A DNA stretch of 64,000 nt. Origin: Candidatus Zixiibacteriota bacterium. GTDB taxonomy: Bacteria > Zixibacteria > MSB-5A5 > GN15 > PGXB01. The notes beneath the pieces are model-generated. The model was not told where the DNA came from. It saw only the letters and a list, made by a program, of their open reading frames with translations, and searched no databases. The stretch covers positions 328,574-392,573 of the forward strand of contig JAFGAL010000010.1 of NCBI GenBank assembly GCA_016933695.1, written 5' to 3'. Shown here piece after piece: positions 27,286 through 34,731 of the stretch. The position numbers and the translations under genes are program-made. Positions within the stretch are counted from its first letter, which is position 1; each line of letters begins with the position of its first letter.

Positions 27286-29265
27286 ATGATTCAAACCGGA
27301 GCAAATCGAAATGGCCGTTTGTCCGGCAACGGGCTACGAGTAATTTGGCCTGCGGCGATTCTTGCCGCCGGGTATCTTATTGCCGGTGCCGTTCCCATTC
27401 GGGCGATGTGGGGATTCAACCACCTGTACTATTTCCCGCATTGGGCGAAATTCCTTTTCGCGGTGCTGTTCGTTCTGGTCCTCTCACCGCTGACAGCTCG
27501 GATGCTATCAGGTGTTCTTTCACAACTGCAGGTATCATACTGTCGATATCCCCGGTGGGTTCGCGGACTGACTGCCGCGCTGTTGTCAGGAGTGCTGTTT
27601 ATTGCGCTTCGTGTTCATGTGCACTCGCTCGGCGACGGATATATGCGCATCTTTCAGATCGAAAGGGGAATCACCGGTCTGCACACGGAACCGCTTGATT
27701 TCTTTCTGCACGTCATGCTGTACAAATTTCTCAACCTGTTCGGGACATTCGGCGCCGAACCGGTGTTTGTCATGTACAGCATTATCTGCGGGATGATCTT
27801 TTGTGGCATTGTCGCAACCGTCACTCTTCCTGCGCCACTCGATGGTCCTCGCGGTTTACTGGTCAGAACTCTGCTTCTGACTCTTGGCGGCTCGCAGTTG
27901 TTTTTTGGCTATGTTGAATCGTATTCGCTGTTTTATCCGGCGGGCCTGCTCTTTGTTCTGTTTACCGTGAAATATATTCTATCCGGATGCGGGCTATTGC
28001 CCGCTACGCTGACTTTTATTATCATGGCGTCGACTCATCTGACCGGTGCGTTATTTTTCCCCGCCTTCCTGGTTATTGTCTGGATGAACATGAAAAAAAC
28101 CGATCGGCTGTTTGAAAAATACATCCCTCTTGCCCTGGTGCTGTTGGTGCTGACAGCACTTGGCATATCGGAAATCAATGTCCGAATCAAACATGCCGAA
28201 TATGTCGGCTCGATCGAGGCATTACTGCTTCCGCTGTATTCCTCCGGTTACGCCATGCTGTCAACGGTTCACTTGCTTGATGTTTGCAATCAAATCCTGT
28301 TGATCTTCCCCGGGGGGTTACTGGTCTTTATCGCCGGAATCCGTCAAAAAAGAAACTCCGGTTCCCATCCCGGTTTGATCCCATTCTTGGGGCTTACCGC
28401 CGGATTGTCATTGATATACCTGTTCGTGATCGACCCCAAACTCGGCTATGCCCGCGACTGGGATTTATTCGCAACCCCGGCCGCCATATTGGGATTGAGC
28501 ATGGTTCTCTATGTCGCCGCCACCGGACGACTGAATGCAATCACACCGACCCGACTCTTCTCCATCGGGGCGATATCGGTACTATTCTTGGGCGGATGGA
28601 TTCTGACCAATGCGTCGGTTTCGCGTCAGCTTGCCCGCGCTGAAGAGCTGCTGCATCTGAGCGACAAAGGACGCGGATACGGCACCGAGCTTCTGGCGCA
28701 CTACTACCGTTATGATGTTGATCAGCCGGAGAAAGTGATCGAACTACTCAATGGTATCACCGGTCCGGCCAAAAACGCCCGCGTGCACAGCGCCATTGCC
28801 ATGACCGAACTTGAAATCGGACGGTACCGCGATGCGCTCGCAACCGCCCGCGCCGGGCTGAAACTTGACAGCACCCATGCCGATATGCTGTTTTGCGCCG
28901 GACGGGCGCTTCTGGAACTCGGTCATCCCGATTCCGCACTGACATACCTGATGTCCGCCTTTGCTCAAAAGCCCGACAACTACGGCTATGTGCTGAATTT
29001 GGCACGGGCATTCAGCCGCCTTAAGCAGTGGCAAAATGCCCTGAATGCCTTTAAAGCAACCATACATGCTGAACCGACCCGTTCTTCATCGTATTTCGAT
29101 GTTGGGTATATCTATTTTCACCTCACACAAATCGATTCGGCCAATTTCTATGATTCCGCGTATTACTATGTTGAACGTGGCCTGCGTCTAAATCCCGATT
29201 ATACCGAGGGTTACCAGATGCTGGAGGCGATAAAAAGCGCGGCTTCGGGGGCGGCCGGACGGTAA
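27286..29265 (+). CDS. Polytopic membrane protein with C-terminal TPR repeats
   Basis: Product of 659 residues. Residues about 20-440 contain roughly 11-12 hydrophobic segments in the style of GT-C-like or polymer-processing membrane proteins, with conserved-looking loops (FGYVESYSLFYPAGL, DPKLGYARDWDLFATPAA). Residues about 465-640 form tetratricopeptide repeats (for example AMTELEIGRYRDALATARAG, then AGRALLELGHPDSALTYL), predicted periplasmic. No catalytic motif is certain. The combination suggests a glycosyltransferase-like or assembly factor of the envelope, which is inference. It is divergent from the HD operon and ends 65 bp before tRNA-His. Confidence 0.7.
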   Translation: MIQTGANRNGRLSGNGLRVIWPAAILAAGYLIAGAVPIRAMWGFNHLYYFPHWAKFLFAVLFVLVLSPLTARMLSGVLSQLQVSYCRYPRWVRGLTAALLSGVLFIALRVHVHSLGDGYMRIFQIERGITGLHTEPLDFFLHVMLYKFLNLFGTFGAEPVFVMYSIICGMIFCGIVATVTLPAPLDGPRGLLVRTLLLTLGGSQLFFGYVESYSLFYPAGLLFVLFTVKYILSGCGLLPATLTFIIMASTHLTGALFFPAFLVIVWMNMKKTDRLFEKYIPLALVLLVLTALGISEINVRIKHAEYVGSIEALLLPLYSSGYAMLSTVHLLDVCNQILLIFPGGLLVFIAGIRQKRNSGSHPGLIPFLGLTAGLSLIYLFVIDPKLGYARDWDLFATPAAILGLSMVLYVAATGRLNAITPTRLFSIGAISVLFLGGWILTNASVSRQLARAEELLHLSDKGRGYGTELLAHYYRYDVDQPEKVIELLNGITGPAKNARVHSAIAMTELEIGRYRDALATARAGLKLDSTHADMLFCAGRALLELGHPDSALTYLMSAFAQKPDNYGYVLNLARAFSRLKQWQNALNAFKATIHAEPTRSSSYFDVGYIYFHLTQIDSANFYDSAYYYVERGLRLNPDYTEGYQMLEAIKSAASGAAGR

Positions 29266-29284
29266 CCGTTTTCACTCAATTGGC

Positions 29285-29313
29285 TTGACAAACGGCCGAT
29301 TTGAGAATATATA
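29285..29313 (+). promoter_or_regulatory. Promoter of tRNA-His
   Basis: TTGACA (29285-29290), a 17-bp spacer, and TATATA (29308-29313) inside an AT-rich run, 16 bp before the tRNA 5' end. It starts 19 bp after the stop of the preceding gene. Confidence 0.75.
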
Positions 29314-29329
29314 TATAGGTTTTGAATAT

Positions 29330-29403
29330 GCTGGGGTAGCTCAGTTGGTTAGAGCACTAGATTGTGGATCTAGGGGTCGAGAGTTCAAATCTCTCCCCCA
29401 GTA
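29330..29403 (+). tRNA. tRNA-His (anticodon GTG)
   Basis: A 74-base cloverleaf. The D stem is GCTC/GAGC. The anticodon stem is CTAGA/TCTAG with loop TTGTGGA, giving anticodon GTG. The T stem is GAGAG/CTCTC with loop TTCAAAT. The acceptor GCTGGGG pairs with CCCCAGT, with a G-T wobble at the first pair. CCA is not encoded. The base at position -1 is T and position 73 is A, so the usual G(-1):C73 pair of bacterial tRNA-His is not encoded. Its 3' end serves as the apparent attachment site of the element to the right. Confidence 0.9.
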
Positions 29404-29404
29404 T
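29395..29404 (+). repeat. Left attachment-site core (attL candidate)
   Basis: CCCCCAGTAT, formed by the last bases of tRNA-His and the first base after it. It recurs in the same direction at 63108-63117. Beyond the exact ten bases the two copies also share TTT and A at matching positions downstream. Confidence 0.5.
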
Positions 29405-29513
29405 ATTTTATAATCCCGCAACATTTCACCTGACAACAACTTACAATCACTTATATTTTCAATATAAGGTCGCTGTGACCATATTGTGACCATCACAAAC
29501 CGGGTGTTAGACC

Positions 29514-30611
29514 ATGGGAAATATCTATAAACGAGGCAAAATATGGTATCTCGACGTCAGGTGTAAAGGACGTCGAATCCGCAGGCGCGTCGGGACCTCC
29601 AAGAAGATCGCTGAGCTGGCGCTTAAAGACGCCGAGGTGCAGGTAGCCAGAGACGAGTTTGGATTCTCCCAGAACGATATCGATGCTGAGAAATTCTTCA
29701 ATGAATTCCTCGACTATTCCCGGGCCAATCATCAGCCTTCGACTACCAACAGGTATCGGGCGGTCATTGACCATTTCCGGAAATACCTTAAGGGCCGGGA
29801 GAAAATCGTCTTCCTTTCTGAGGTCACCTCTGAGGAGATCGACAAATACAAACTGTTTCGCAAAGACGCCTGGGTAAATCCCAATGGCATTCCGGTCGAA
29901 TCGGATGATGACATCAACGACCATACCCGCAAAGGCGCCCGGGCCCATACTATCAATTTCGAAGTAAGCACCCTGAAAACCGTATTCAATCTGGCTATCA
30001 AATGGGGTTATCTCAGGGAGAATCCCTGCAAGGGAGTCAAGCGGCTCAAGGCAATTGATTCCAAGTCGTTTCGATATCTGTCTATTGAGGAATCCCGGCG
30101 GTTCCTGGAAGCCTGTCCCACGGACCTCTACTCCGTTTATTTCACCTTTCTGAATACGGGTATGCGCAAAGCTGAACTTGAGAATCTGGAATGGTCAGAT
30201 ATTGATTTAAAACGTAGGAAAATACGAATTCGACGCAAAGAAACCTGGCAGCCGAAAACCGGTGAACGGGATATCCCTATCGGTCAGCACCTATATGATC
30301 TTCTAATAAAGCTGAAATCTCAAAATGACAGGAAATTAAAAAGCAATTACGTATTCCCGGATAGCACTGGCGGAAAGATCAAAACCAAACTCAGGGAAAA
30401 GCTGGTGCAGATTGCAAAATCAGCCGGGATAGAAAACTTCACCAAGGTTCATACCCTCCGCCACACCTTCGCCAGTCACTTGGTGATGCAAGGTGTCGAC
30501 CTGCCGACCGTCCAGAAACTGATGGGCCATGCTGACATCCAAACCACTATGATCTATGCCCACCTCGCCCCCGACCACCTCGCCAACGCTGTAGAAAAAC
30601 TGCCATTTTGA
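29514..30611 (+). CDS. Tyrosine recombinase (phage-type integrase)
   Basis: A site-specific recombinase of 365 residues. The N-terminal part has an Arm-type DNA-binding start (GNIYKRGKIWYLDVRCKGRR) and a SAM-like core-binding domain (residues about 55-170). The catalytic domain is intact: Arg218 in NTGMRKAELENLEW, a likely Lys248, His313 and Arg316 in HTLRHTFASHL, His339 in LMGHADIQ, and nucleophile Tyr348 in TTMIYAHLAP. It starts 110 bp from the tRNA-His 3' end, as expected for an integrase reading away from attL. A partial second copy of its C-terminus lies at 59.4 kb. Confidence 0.93.
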   Translation: MGNIYKRGKIWYLDVRCKGRRIRRRVGTSKKIAELALKDAEVQVARDEFGFSQNDIDAEKFFNEFLDYSRANHQPSTTNRYRAVIDHFRKYLKGREKIVFLSEVTSEEIDKYKLFRKDAWVNPNGIPVESDDDINDHTRKGARAHTINFEVSTLKTVFNLAIKWGYLRENPCKGVKRLKAIDSKSFRYLSIEESRRFLEACPTDLYSVYFTFLNTGMRKAELENLEWSDIDLKRRKIRIRRKETWQPKTGERDIPIGQHLYDLLIKLKSQNDRKLKSNYVFPDSTGGKIKTKLREKLVQIAKSAGIENFTKVHTLRHTFASHLVMQGVDLPTVQKLMGHADIQTTMIYAHLAPDHLANAVEKLPF

Positions 30612-31030
30612 ATGTTATTTCTTAGAGGCATTATCCATAGACCGAAGATCAGTAAATCATATCCGCATCCCATCCTTTATTCCGGCACGATGAAAACTCT
30701 AAAATCACGACCGACTCATCTGAGGAACATATCTTAGTCTATGAAATTAGAGGCAAATCTACTGCCCCATAATAGGTTTTCCATTTAATGAGGGCAAAAT
30801 GTTTGACCGTTAAAGACTGAAATTAAGGCGGAACCGATTCTGGAAATATGCCTTGACAACAAATTTGTACACCTTTTATTTAAGACAAAAGTGGAACTGA
30901 ACCACTTGTATTTCTGAATGAAGAATCGATAATCAAGTAATAAGTTCCAGATTTATACTATAGAGGCCCCTAATCGAAGGTGCCTGTTCAATGCAGAATT
31001 ATAGACATGAATTATCAATGGAGGAATCTC
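30612..31030. other. Intergenic region with possible promoter and operator-like palindromes
   Basis: About 420 bp with no convincing gene. It holds a TTGACA box, a perfect 10-bp palindrome ACAAATTTGT (30859-30868) and an inverted repeat AAGTGG-7-CCACTT (30889-30907). These are placed as regulatory sites of the downstream operon would be. The part before 30840 shows nothing recognisable. Confidence 0.4.
30853..30882 (+). promoter_or_regulatory. Putative promoter of the isoprenoid-synthase/DedA-like operon
   Basis: TTGACA (30853-30858), an 18-bp spacer, and TATTTA (30877-30882). The palindrome ACAAATTTGT lies inside the spacer, where a bound repressor would block polymerase. It leaves a leader of about 140 bp. 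Confidence 0.35.
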
Positions 31031-32083
31031 ATGAATCCTCAGGAAACACAAACAAAAGCTAGTTTCCCTTCGACTGCTCCTATGACTAATCCAATCTTTC
31101 CGCTTTTCGAGCGAATGCGGAATGACGTCACAACTACGCGTGAAAAGTTGTTTAAAGAACTTATGATCGCCTCTCCTGATTCCGGATATATAATCAAGCA
31201 GTTCTTTCATGAGGAACAGTCTCGTAACCTCACTCCCCCTCTCGGCGAGATATTACCATGGCTTCTTGGAGAACTTGCGGGAACCCGCAAGAGTGCGATA
31301 GAGGGCGTGGCTGTTGGTTGGCTTGGAGTTTATATATATGGTATTCTCATCGATCGGAGAGCTGATGCCGGCCGGGATTTAAACGCCAAAGAGCAGCTTG
31401 CTTCATTATTGCTGTTGAGCCTCGGACTCAAGAAACTGTACGGGGCTGTGTCTGGTACATCCTACGATAGAAGCTTTAGTGAACATCTAGCTACGGCGGT
31501 TCGCGGGCAGCTTGATGATCTGCAAAGTAATAAAAAACTGTCGTCAGTTAATCGGCTTAGATATACCATTTCAAAGAACTCTAGTCTTTTGTGTGCCGCC
31601 GCGGCAGTAGCTGCTGTAACAGAAAAACCAAAGATCCCAGTTCTAAGACTTACCAAACAACTCCGGTTAGCGCTTCAGCTTTTGGATGATATTACCGACT
31701 GGGAAGGCGATGCCAGTTTAAACAATCATACAATGCTGTTGACGGAGGCGTCAAGATATATCGAAAACAAATATAAAGGCGTGGTAGCCCTAAATGACAT
31801 CCCGTCGAGTGAAATCGCCGCCGTACTGATAGAGTCTGGAGCCCTACGGCGAGTCCTGACTTTAGTCCACCGGCTTCTTTCTAATGGAGTAGTTGGAACT
31901 CTTGCATCAATCGAGCAGTCAGCTTCAACTGAATTCTTCAAAAGTCTTAGGGAAAATGTAGATTATGTGAGAACTGTAATTGACCGCTCGGAGAGAAATC
32001 TCCCTGTGTCGTCCCCTACCGAGAGAAGCTCCATCATTGAAAACACCATGAAAGAATTAACGCTGGTAGCGCAAGGCACTTAA
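31031..32083 (+). CDS. Class-1 isoprenoid-synthase-like protein
   Basis: A 350-residue, mostly helical protein. ATG 31031 follows GGAGG at the right distance. Two aspartate-rich motifs fit the trans-isoprenyl/squalene-synthase fold. DRRADAGRD (Asp108, Asp112, Asp116) follows a hydrophobic helix. LQLLDDITDWEGD (Asp219, Asp220, Asp223, Asp227) closely resembles the second motif of polyprenyl synthases. Magnesium-diphosphate chemistry is therefore possible. The spacing and the weak first motif set it apart from standard chain-elongating enzymes. The genes downstream encode two membrane proteins, one DedA-like. A role in making or modifying a lipid carrier or terpenoid is inference. It is the first gene of the cargo beside the integrase. 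Confidence 0.55.
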   Translation: MNPQETQTKASFPSTAPMTNPIFPLFERMRNDVTTTREKLFKELMIASPDSGYIIKQFFHEEQSRNLTPPLGEILPWLLGELAGTRKSAIEGVAVGWLGVYIYGILIDRRADAGRDLNAKEQLASLLLLSLGLKKLYGAVSGTSYDRSFSEHLATAVRGQLDDLQSNKKLSSVNRLRYTISKNSSLLCAAAAVAAVTEKPKIPVLRLTKQLRLALQLLDDITDWEGDASLNNHTMLLTEASRYIENKYKGVVALNDIPSSEIAAVLIESGALRRVLTLVHRLLSNGVVGTLASIEQSASTEFFKSLRENVDYVRTVIDRSERNLPVSSPTERSSIIENTMKELTLVAQGT

Positions 32084-32101
32084 TATGGAGAGAATTTAAA
32101 G

Positions 32102-32650
32102 TTGGAATTTATTAACGCGCCCATTACTAAAAGATTTCTCATTCGGCTTATAAACACACTAACCAATCCCACGGTAATTGTAACAGCGTTTGGCCCCATT
32201 ATTATATCGCTGAATATAATATGGCTAAAGTCAATTGTTAATAAAGAAGAACCGCTGTTCAATGTAATAAACAATCCAGTCTCTGAGGCACTTCGTGAGC
32301 ATAGTATTCAGCTATATACATTGATTCTAGCGGTGGTGATCTTTCAATCAATTGCGGCAAAATGGAGTTTCAAAAAGCTTTCAAGGGGAGGAGGCACTAA
32401 GACCTTTTCTGACAAGTTGAATGCGATGGAAATTAAAGAACTGATATGGATAGTGATTCTCTTGCTTCAGTTGTTTGTATTTGCATATCTGTTCTTTAAA
32501 GGTTCGCTAACAACACCAGCAATCGTGAGTATGTATTGCCCCGATGAAATTGTACAAGGTCTTCATCCACCACCCATAGAAAGTCCAATCACGCACCTTA
32601 GGATAGTCGTCGGCCTTCTTGCCGTACTCTTTCCGACTTCGAAGGAGTAA
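32102..32650 (+). CDS. Membrane protein of unknown function in the isoprenoid-synthase-like operon
   Basis: Product of 182 residues starting with TTG at 32102, with GGAGAG upstream; no ATG gives a better reading. Hydrophobic segments lie at about residues 22-45, 70-88, 115-140 and near the C-terminus. A basic loop (KWSFKKLSRGGGTKTFSDKL) probably faces the cytoplasm. No family was recognised. It is 18 bp after the isoprenoid-synthase-like gene, and its stop codon overlaps the ribosome site of the next gene, so the three are very likely one operon. Confidence 0.55.
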   Translation: MEFINAPITKRFLIRLINTLTNPTVIVTAFGPIIISLNIIWLKSIVNKEEPLFNVINNPVSEALREHSIQLYTLILAVVIFQSIAAKWSFKKLSRGGGTKTFSDKLNAMEIKELIWIVILLLQLFVFAYLFFKGSLTTPAIVSMYCPDEIVQGLHPPPIESPITHLRIVVGLLAVLFPTSKE

Positions 32651-32657
32651 GAATCGC

Positions 32658-33359
32658 TTGTCAGTTAACTTAAGACGTATTCAAGACATGCTTTCACCTG
32701 GGCTATTACCACTAATTTGGGCTGGACTATTTGCAATATTCGCCATATTGTATCGATTCTTCGATTTCCCTAGCCCCGTAGAAATTGTTGATTGGACTAA
32801 GGCGCTGATGCAAACCTATGGCACTAGCATCGTGATAGCTGCGGCATTGATTGAAGGTGTATTTATGATCAGTGTTTATTTCCCTGGCTCCTTGATTGTT
32901 GTAGTTGGTGTGCTATCAAGTGGAGATGGGCTTTGGGACATTATCGGTGTAGGCACGGCTGCGTGGTTGGGATTTACTTTGGCCCTTCCAATAAACTACT
33001 ACTTAGGAAAAGAAGGTTTCTACCGGTTACTCCTTGCTTTGGGACGCCGCGACACGGTCGATCAAATGCAACTATGGTTACAAAAAAGGGGAAGAGTAGC
33101 GATCTTCTTGGCGGCTTTCCACCCAAACGTGCTTGCAGTAGCGGCTGTATGTATGGGAATTGGGAGAAAGGGCCTCATACGAACTGTTATATTGGGATCC
33201 CTGTTCATGATCCCTTGGCTGACCATTCTCTTAGTGTTGCTTAATCAAATTCGCGATAGAGTGAATCCCGCCGAAGGTAATCAAATCTTTTACGTAGTAG
33301 GAGCATTACTGATTTGGGCTACGATTCTCATTGTAAAGGAACGTAGGTGGGCAAAATAG
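32658..33359 (+). CDS. DedA/VTT-like membrane protein
   Basis: Product of 233 residues. The TTG at 32658 is chosen because AAGGAG, overlapping the previous stop, precedes it; the frame is open further upstream. After an N-terminal helix comes a segment matching the DedA/SNARE-associated pattern: glutamate in ALIEGVF, then VYFPGSLIVVVG, then INYYLGKEGF. A second re-entrant-like block, FHPNVLAVAAVCMGIGR, replaces the usual RFxPxxR arginine block. DedA proteins include flippases that return undecaprenyl phosphate across the inner membrane. Loss of the second-loop arginines suggests altered substrate or function. Pairing with an isoprenoid-synthase-like enzyme makes lipid-carrier work plausible, but this is inference. 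Confidence 0.6.
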   Translation: MSVNLRRIQDMLSPGLLPLIWAGLFAIFAILYRFFDFPSPVEIVDWTKALMQTYGTSIVIAAALIEGVFMISVYFPGSLIVVVGVLSSGDGLWDIIGVGTAAWLGFTLALPINYYLGKEGFYRLLLALGRRDTVDQMQLWLQKRGRVAIFLAAFHPNVLAVAAVCMGIGRKGLIRTVILGSLFMIPWLTILLVLLNQIRDRVNPAEGNQIFYVVGALLIWATILIVKERRWAK

Positions 33360-33550
33360 CATTACTCTATTATACTCCTCCGAGTAATCGGATTTATGCC
33401 AATTATCCCAGACTGCGCCTCATGGTCTTCAATCATAGCAAATACGCAAGCGTATAAAATGATGCTATTCGCGAACTTGTAATGTCAGGTTCAAATTGCC
33501 CCGTGCACTCAATCAGATTTCCGCGTTAGATTCTAGATCCTCTTGCCGTC

Positions 33551-33757
33551 TTATTGAACATACATCTCCATTTTCCTTATCGTCCGCCCCTTGCTTTGCA
33601 TCTTCTCCAACCACCTCTCAACATTACTCGCCTTAAACCGGACGAATTTTCCCAGCTTTATATGTGGAATAAACCCCTCATGGGTCCACTGGTAGATCGT
33701 GGACTTTTGAACGCTGAGATACTCGGCCATTTGATCTGGGGTCAGGAGTTTTTCCAT
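33551..33757 (-). CDS. Excisionase-like helix-turn-helix protein
   Basis: A small DNA-binding protein of 68 residues: EKLLTPDQMAEYLSVQKSTI then YQWTHEGFIPHIKLGKFVRF. This is the MerR-like winged HTH of the excisionase/AlpA family (about residues 5-52), followed by a basic tail. In integrative elements such proteins direct excision or control the integrase. It is the last gene of the minus-strand replication block. The 190 bp between it and the DedA-like gene show no gene. Confidence 0.85.
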   Translation of the reverse strand: MEKLLTPDQMAEYLSVQKSTIYQWTHEGFIPHIKLGKFVRFKASNVERWLEKMQSKGRTIRKMEMYVQ

Positions 33758-33762
33758 AGCCT

Positions 33763-34350
33763 CTATCGCAGTCGCTTCCTTCTCTGATTTTTGTCATAAT
33801 CAAGTAGGGCCTGCAATCCGCCGGTTATGCGAGACAGCTTCCGGGCAATCCGTCCTCTGGAACGTGGTGATCGGGCTCGGCGGAGTTTATCCTCAAGTTT
33901 GAACCCTTCATTCATCGCTCTGAATAAAGCCATCCAGCGGGAGTGACCTTCCTGACGGCTCTCATAGGTCAGATCATGACAGATGCGACAGGCGAAGTGT
34001 GTTGCCCAGTCAGGCAGGTATAACACCCTGCACCGCCGTCCGCAATTCGGGCAATTAAACCACCACCGCCTTTTGCCAAAATAACAGGGGGTTGTATCAA
34101 GAAAAATGTAGTAAGAATAATCGGTTGACTCGCCGGTGCTTCTCTTTGTTACGTTATATTGCAGTTTGATTCTTTTTGGGGGATGCACCAGCACTGTGAT
34201 GGCGGCCCTTTTACCCCAAGAGCTTTTCCAGTGAACATGCGTATAACCGATTTCCTCGAGATAGACCTGTTTTGACAGAAATGTCATATCCAATTGCCAG
34301 CATTCCTCAACCGTAGTCTTCTTGAATAACACCCCGCGTCCAACCGTCAC
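33763..34350 (-). CDS. Zinc-ribbon protein of the element backbone
   Basis: Product of 195 residues. A four-cysteine zinc ribbon lies near residues 115-145: FNCPNCGRRCRVLY then FACRICHDLTYESR. The C-terminal 50 residues are very basic (RRARSPRSRGRIARKL), so nucleic-acid binding is likely. The N-terminal half has no recognised domain. It sits 5 bp before the excisionase-like gene and downstream of the primase gene. A replication or regulatory helper role is inference. Confidence 0.65.
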   Translation of the reverse strand: MTVGRGVLFKKTTVEECWQLDMTFLSKQVYLEEIGYTHVHWKSSWGKRAAITVLVHPPKRIKLQYNVTKRSTGESTDYSYYIFLDTTPCYFGKRRWWFNCPNCGRRCRVLYLPDWATHFACRICHDLTYESRQEGHSRWMALFRAMNEGFKLEDKLRRARSPRSRGRIARKLSRITGGLQALLDYDKNQRRKRLR

Positions 34351-34693
34351 AATAGGCCCTCCAAAACATTCGAAATCAATAGGGATTTACAAATAATAAC
34401 GCCGACGACAAAACCACGCATCCATTTACACAACAACAGATTACGAACAACAATCCATATTAATAAACTGATACACCGCTTTGTATAAATATCGTGATTT
34501 CTTGCGGGATAAAGCGGACACCATAAAGACAATACACATAGTCTAGCAGGAGTAATTACCTTCACATTATCATATTTTATCGGGGGCTCTCCCAGGACGT
34601 TCACAACGTTCACATGTTCACGGCATACTGTGCCGCAATGAGTTACGACGTGAACATTGGCTGTGAACTTTGGTCTCCGGTTTTGGGCGATGT
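34351..34693. other. Intergenic AT-rich region beside the primase gene, probable origin
   Basis: About 340 bp between the zinc-ribbon and primase genes. One minus-strand reading frame spans it, but its GTG start is itself part of a repeat and its sequence looks like no protein. The left half (34365-34580) is AT-rich with no visible signal. The right half holds most of the GTTCAC/GTGAAC repeats described separately. Confidence 0.5.
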
Positions 34694-34731
34694 TCACAGG
34701 CTAACTCCTTGTGTTTCAACATCCGGTGAAC
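34599..34731. repeat. Iteron-like cluster of GTTCAC/GTGAAC repeats
   Basis: Seven copies of the hexamer in 133 bp. Four read GTTCAC (34599, 34608, 34616, 34692) and three read GTGAAC (34650, 34663, 34726). The first three are nearly tandem, at 9 and 8 bp spacing. Chance would give about 0.07 copies. The cluster straddles the primase-helicase stop codon, the kind of place where element origins often lie. Confidence 0.6.

Noticed and set aside
33490..33510. GGTTCAAATTGCCCCG resembling the T-arm of a tRNA, as another attachment site
   Set aside because: Only the common TTCAAAT and a few C match. The tRNA-His end CCCCCAGTAT is absent here but present at 63108.
34347..34697. A 116-codon minus-strand reading frame between the primase-helicase and zinc-ribbon genes
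   Set aside because: It neatly overlaps both neighbours, which would suggest a coupled gene. However, its start codon is a GTG inside one of the GTGAAC repeats, its front is made by the repeats, and the product looks like no protein. The iteron explanation is simpler.
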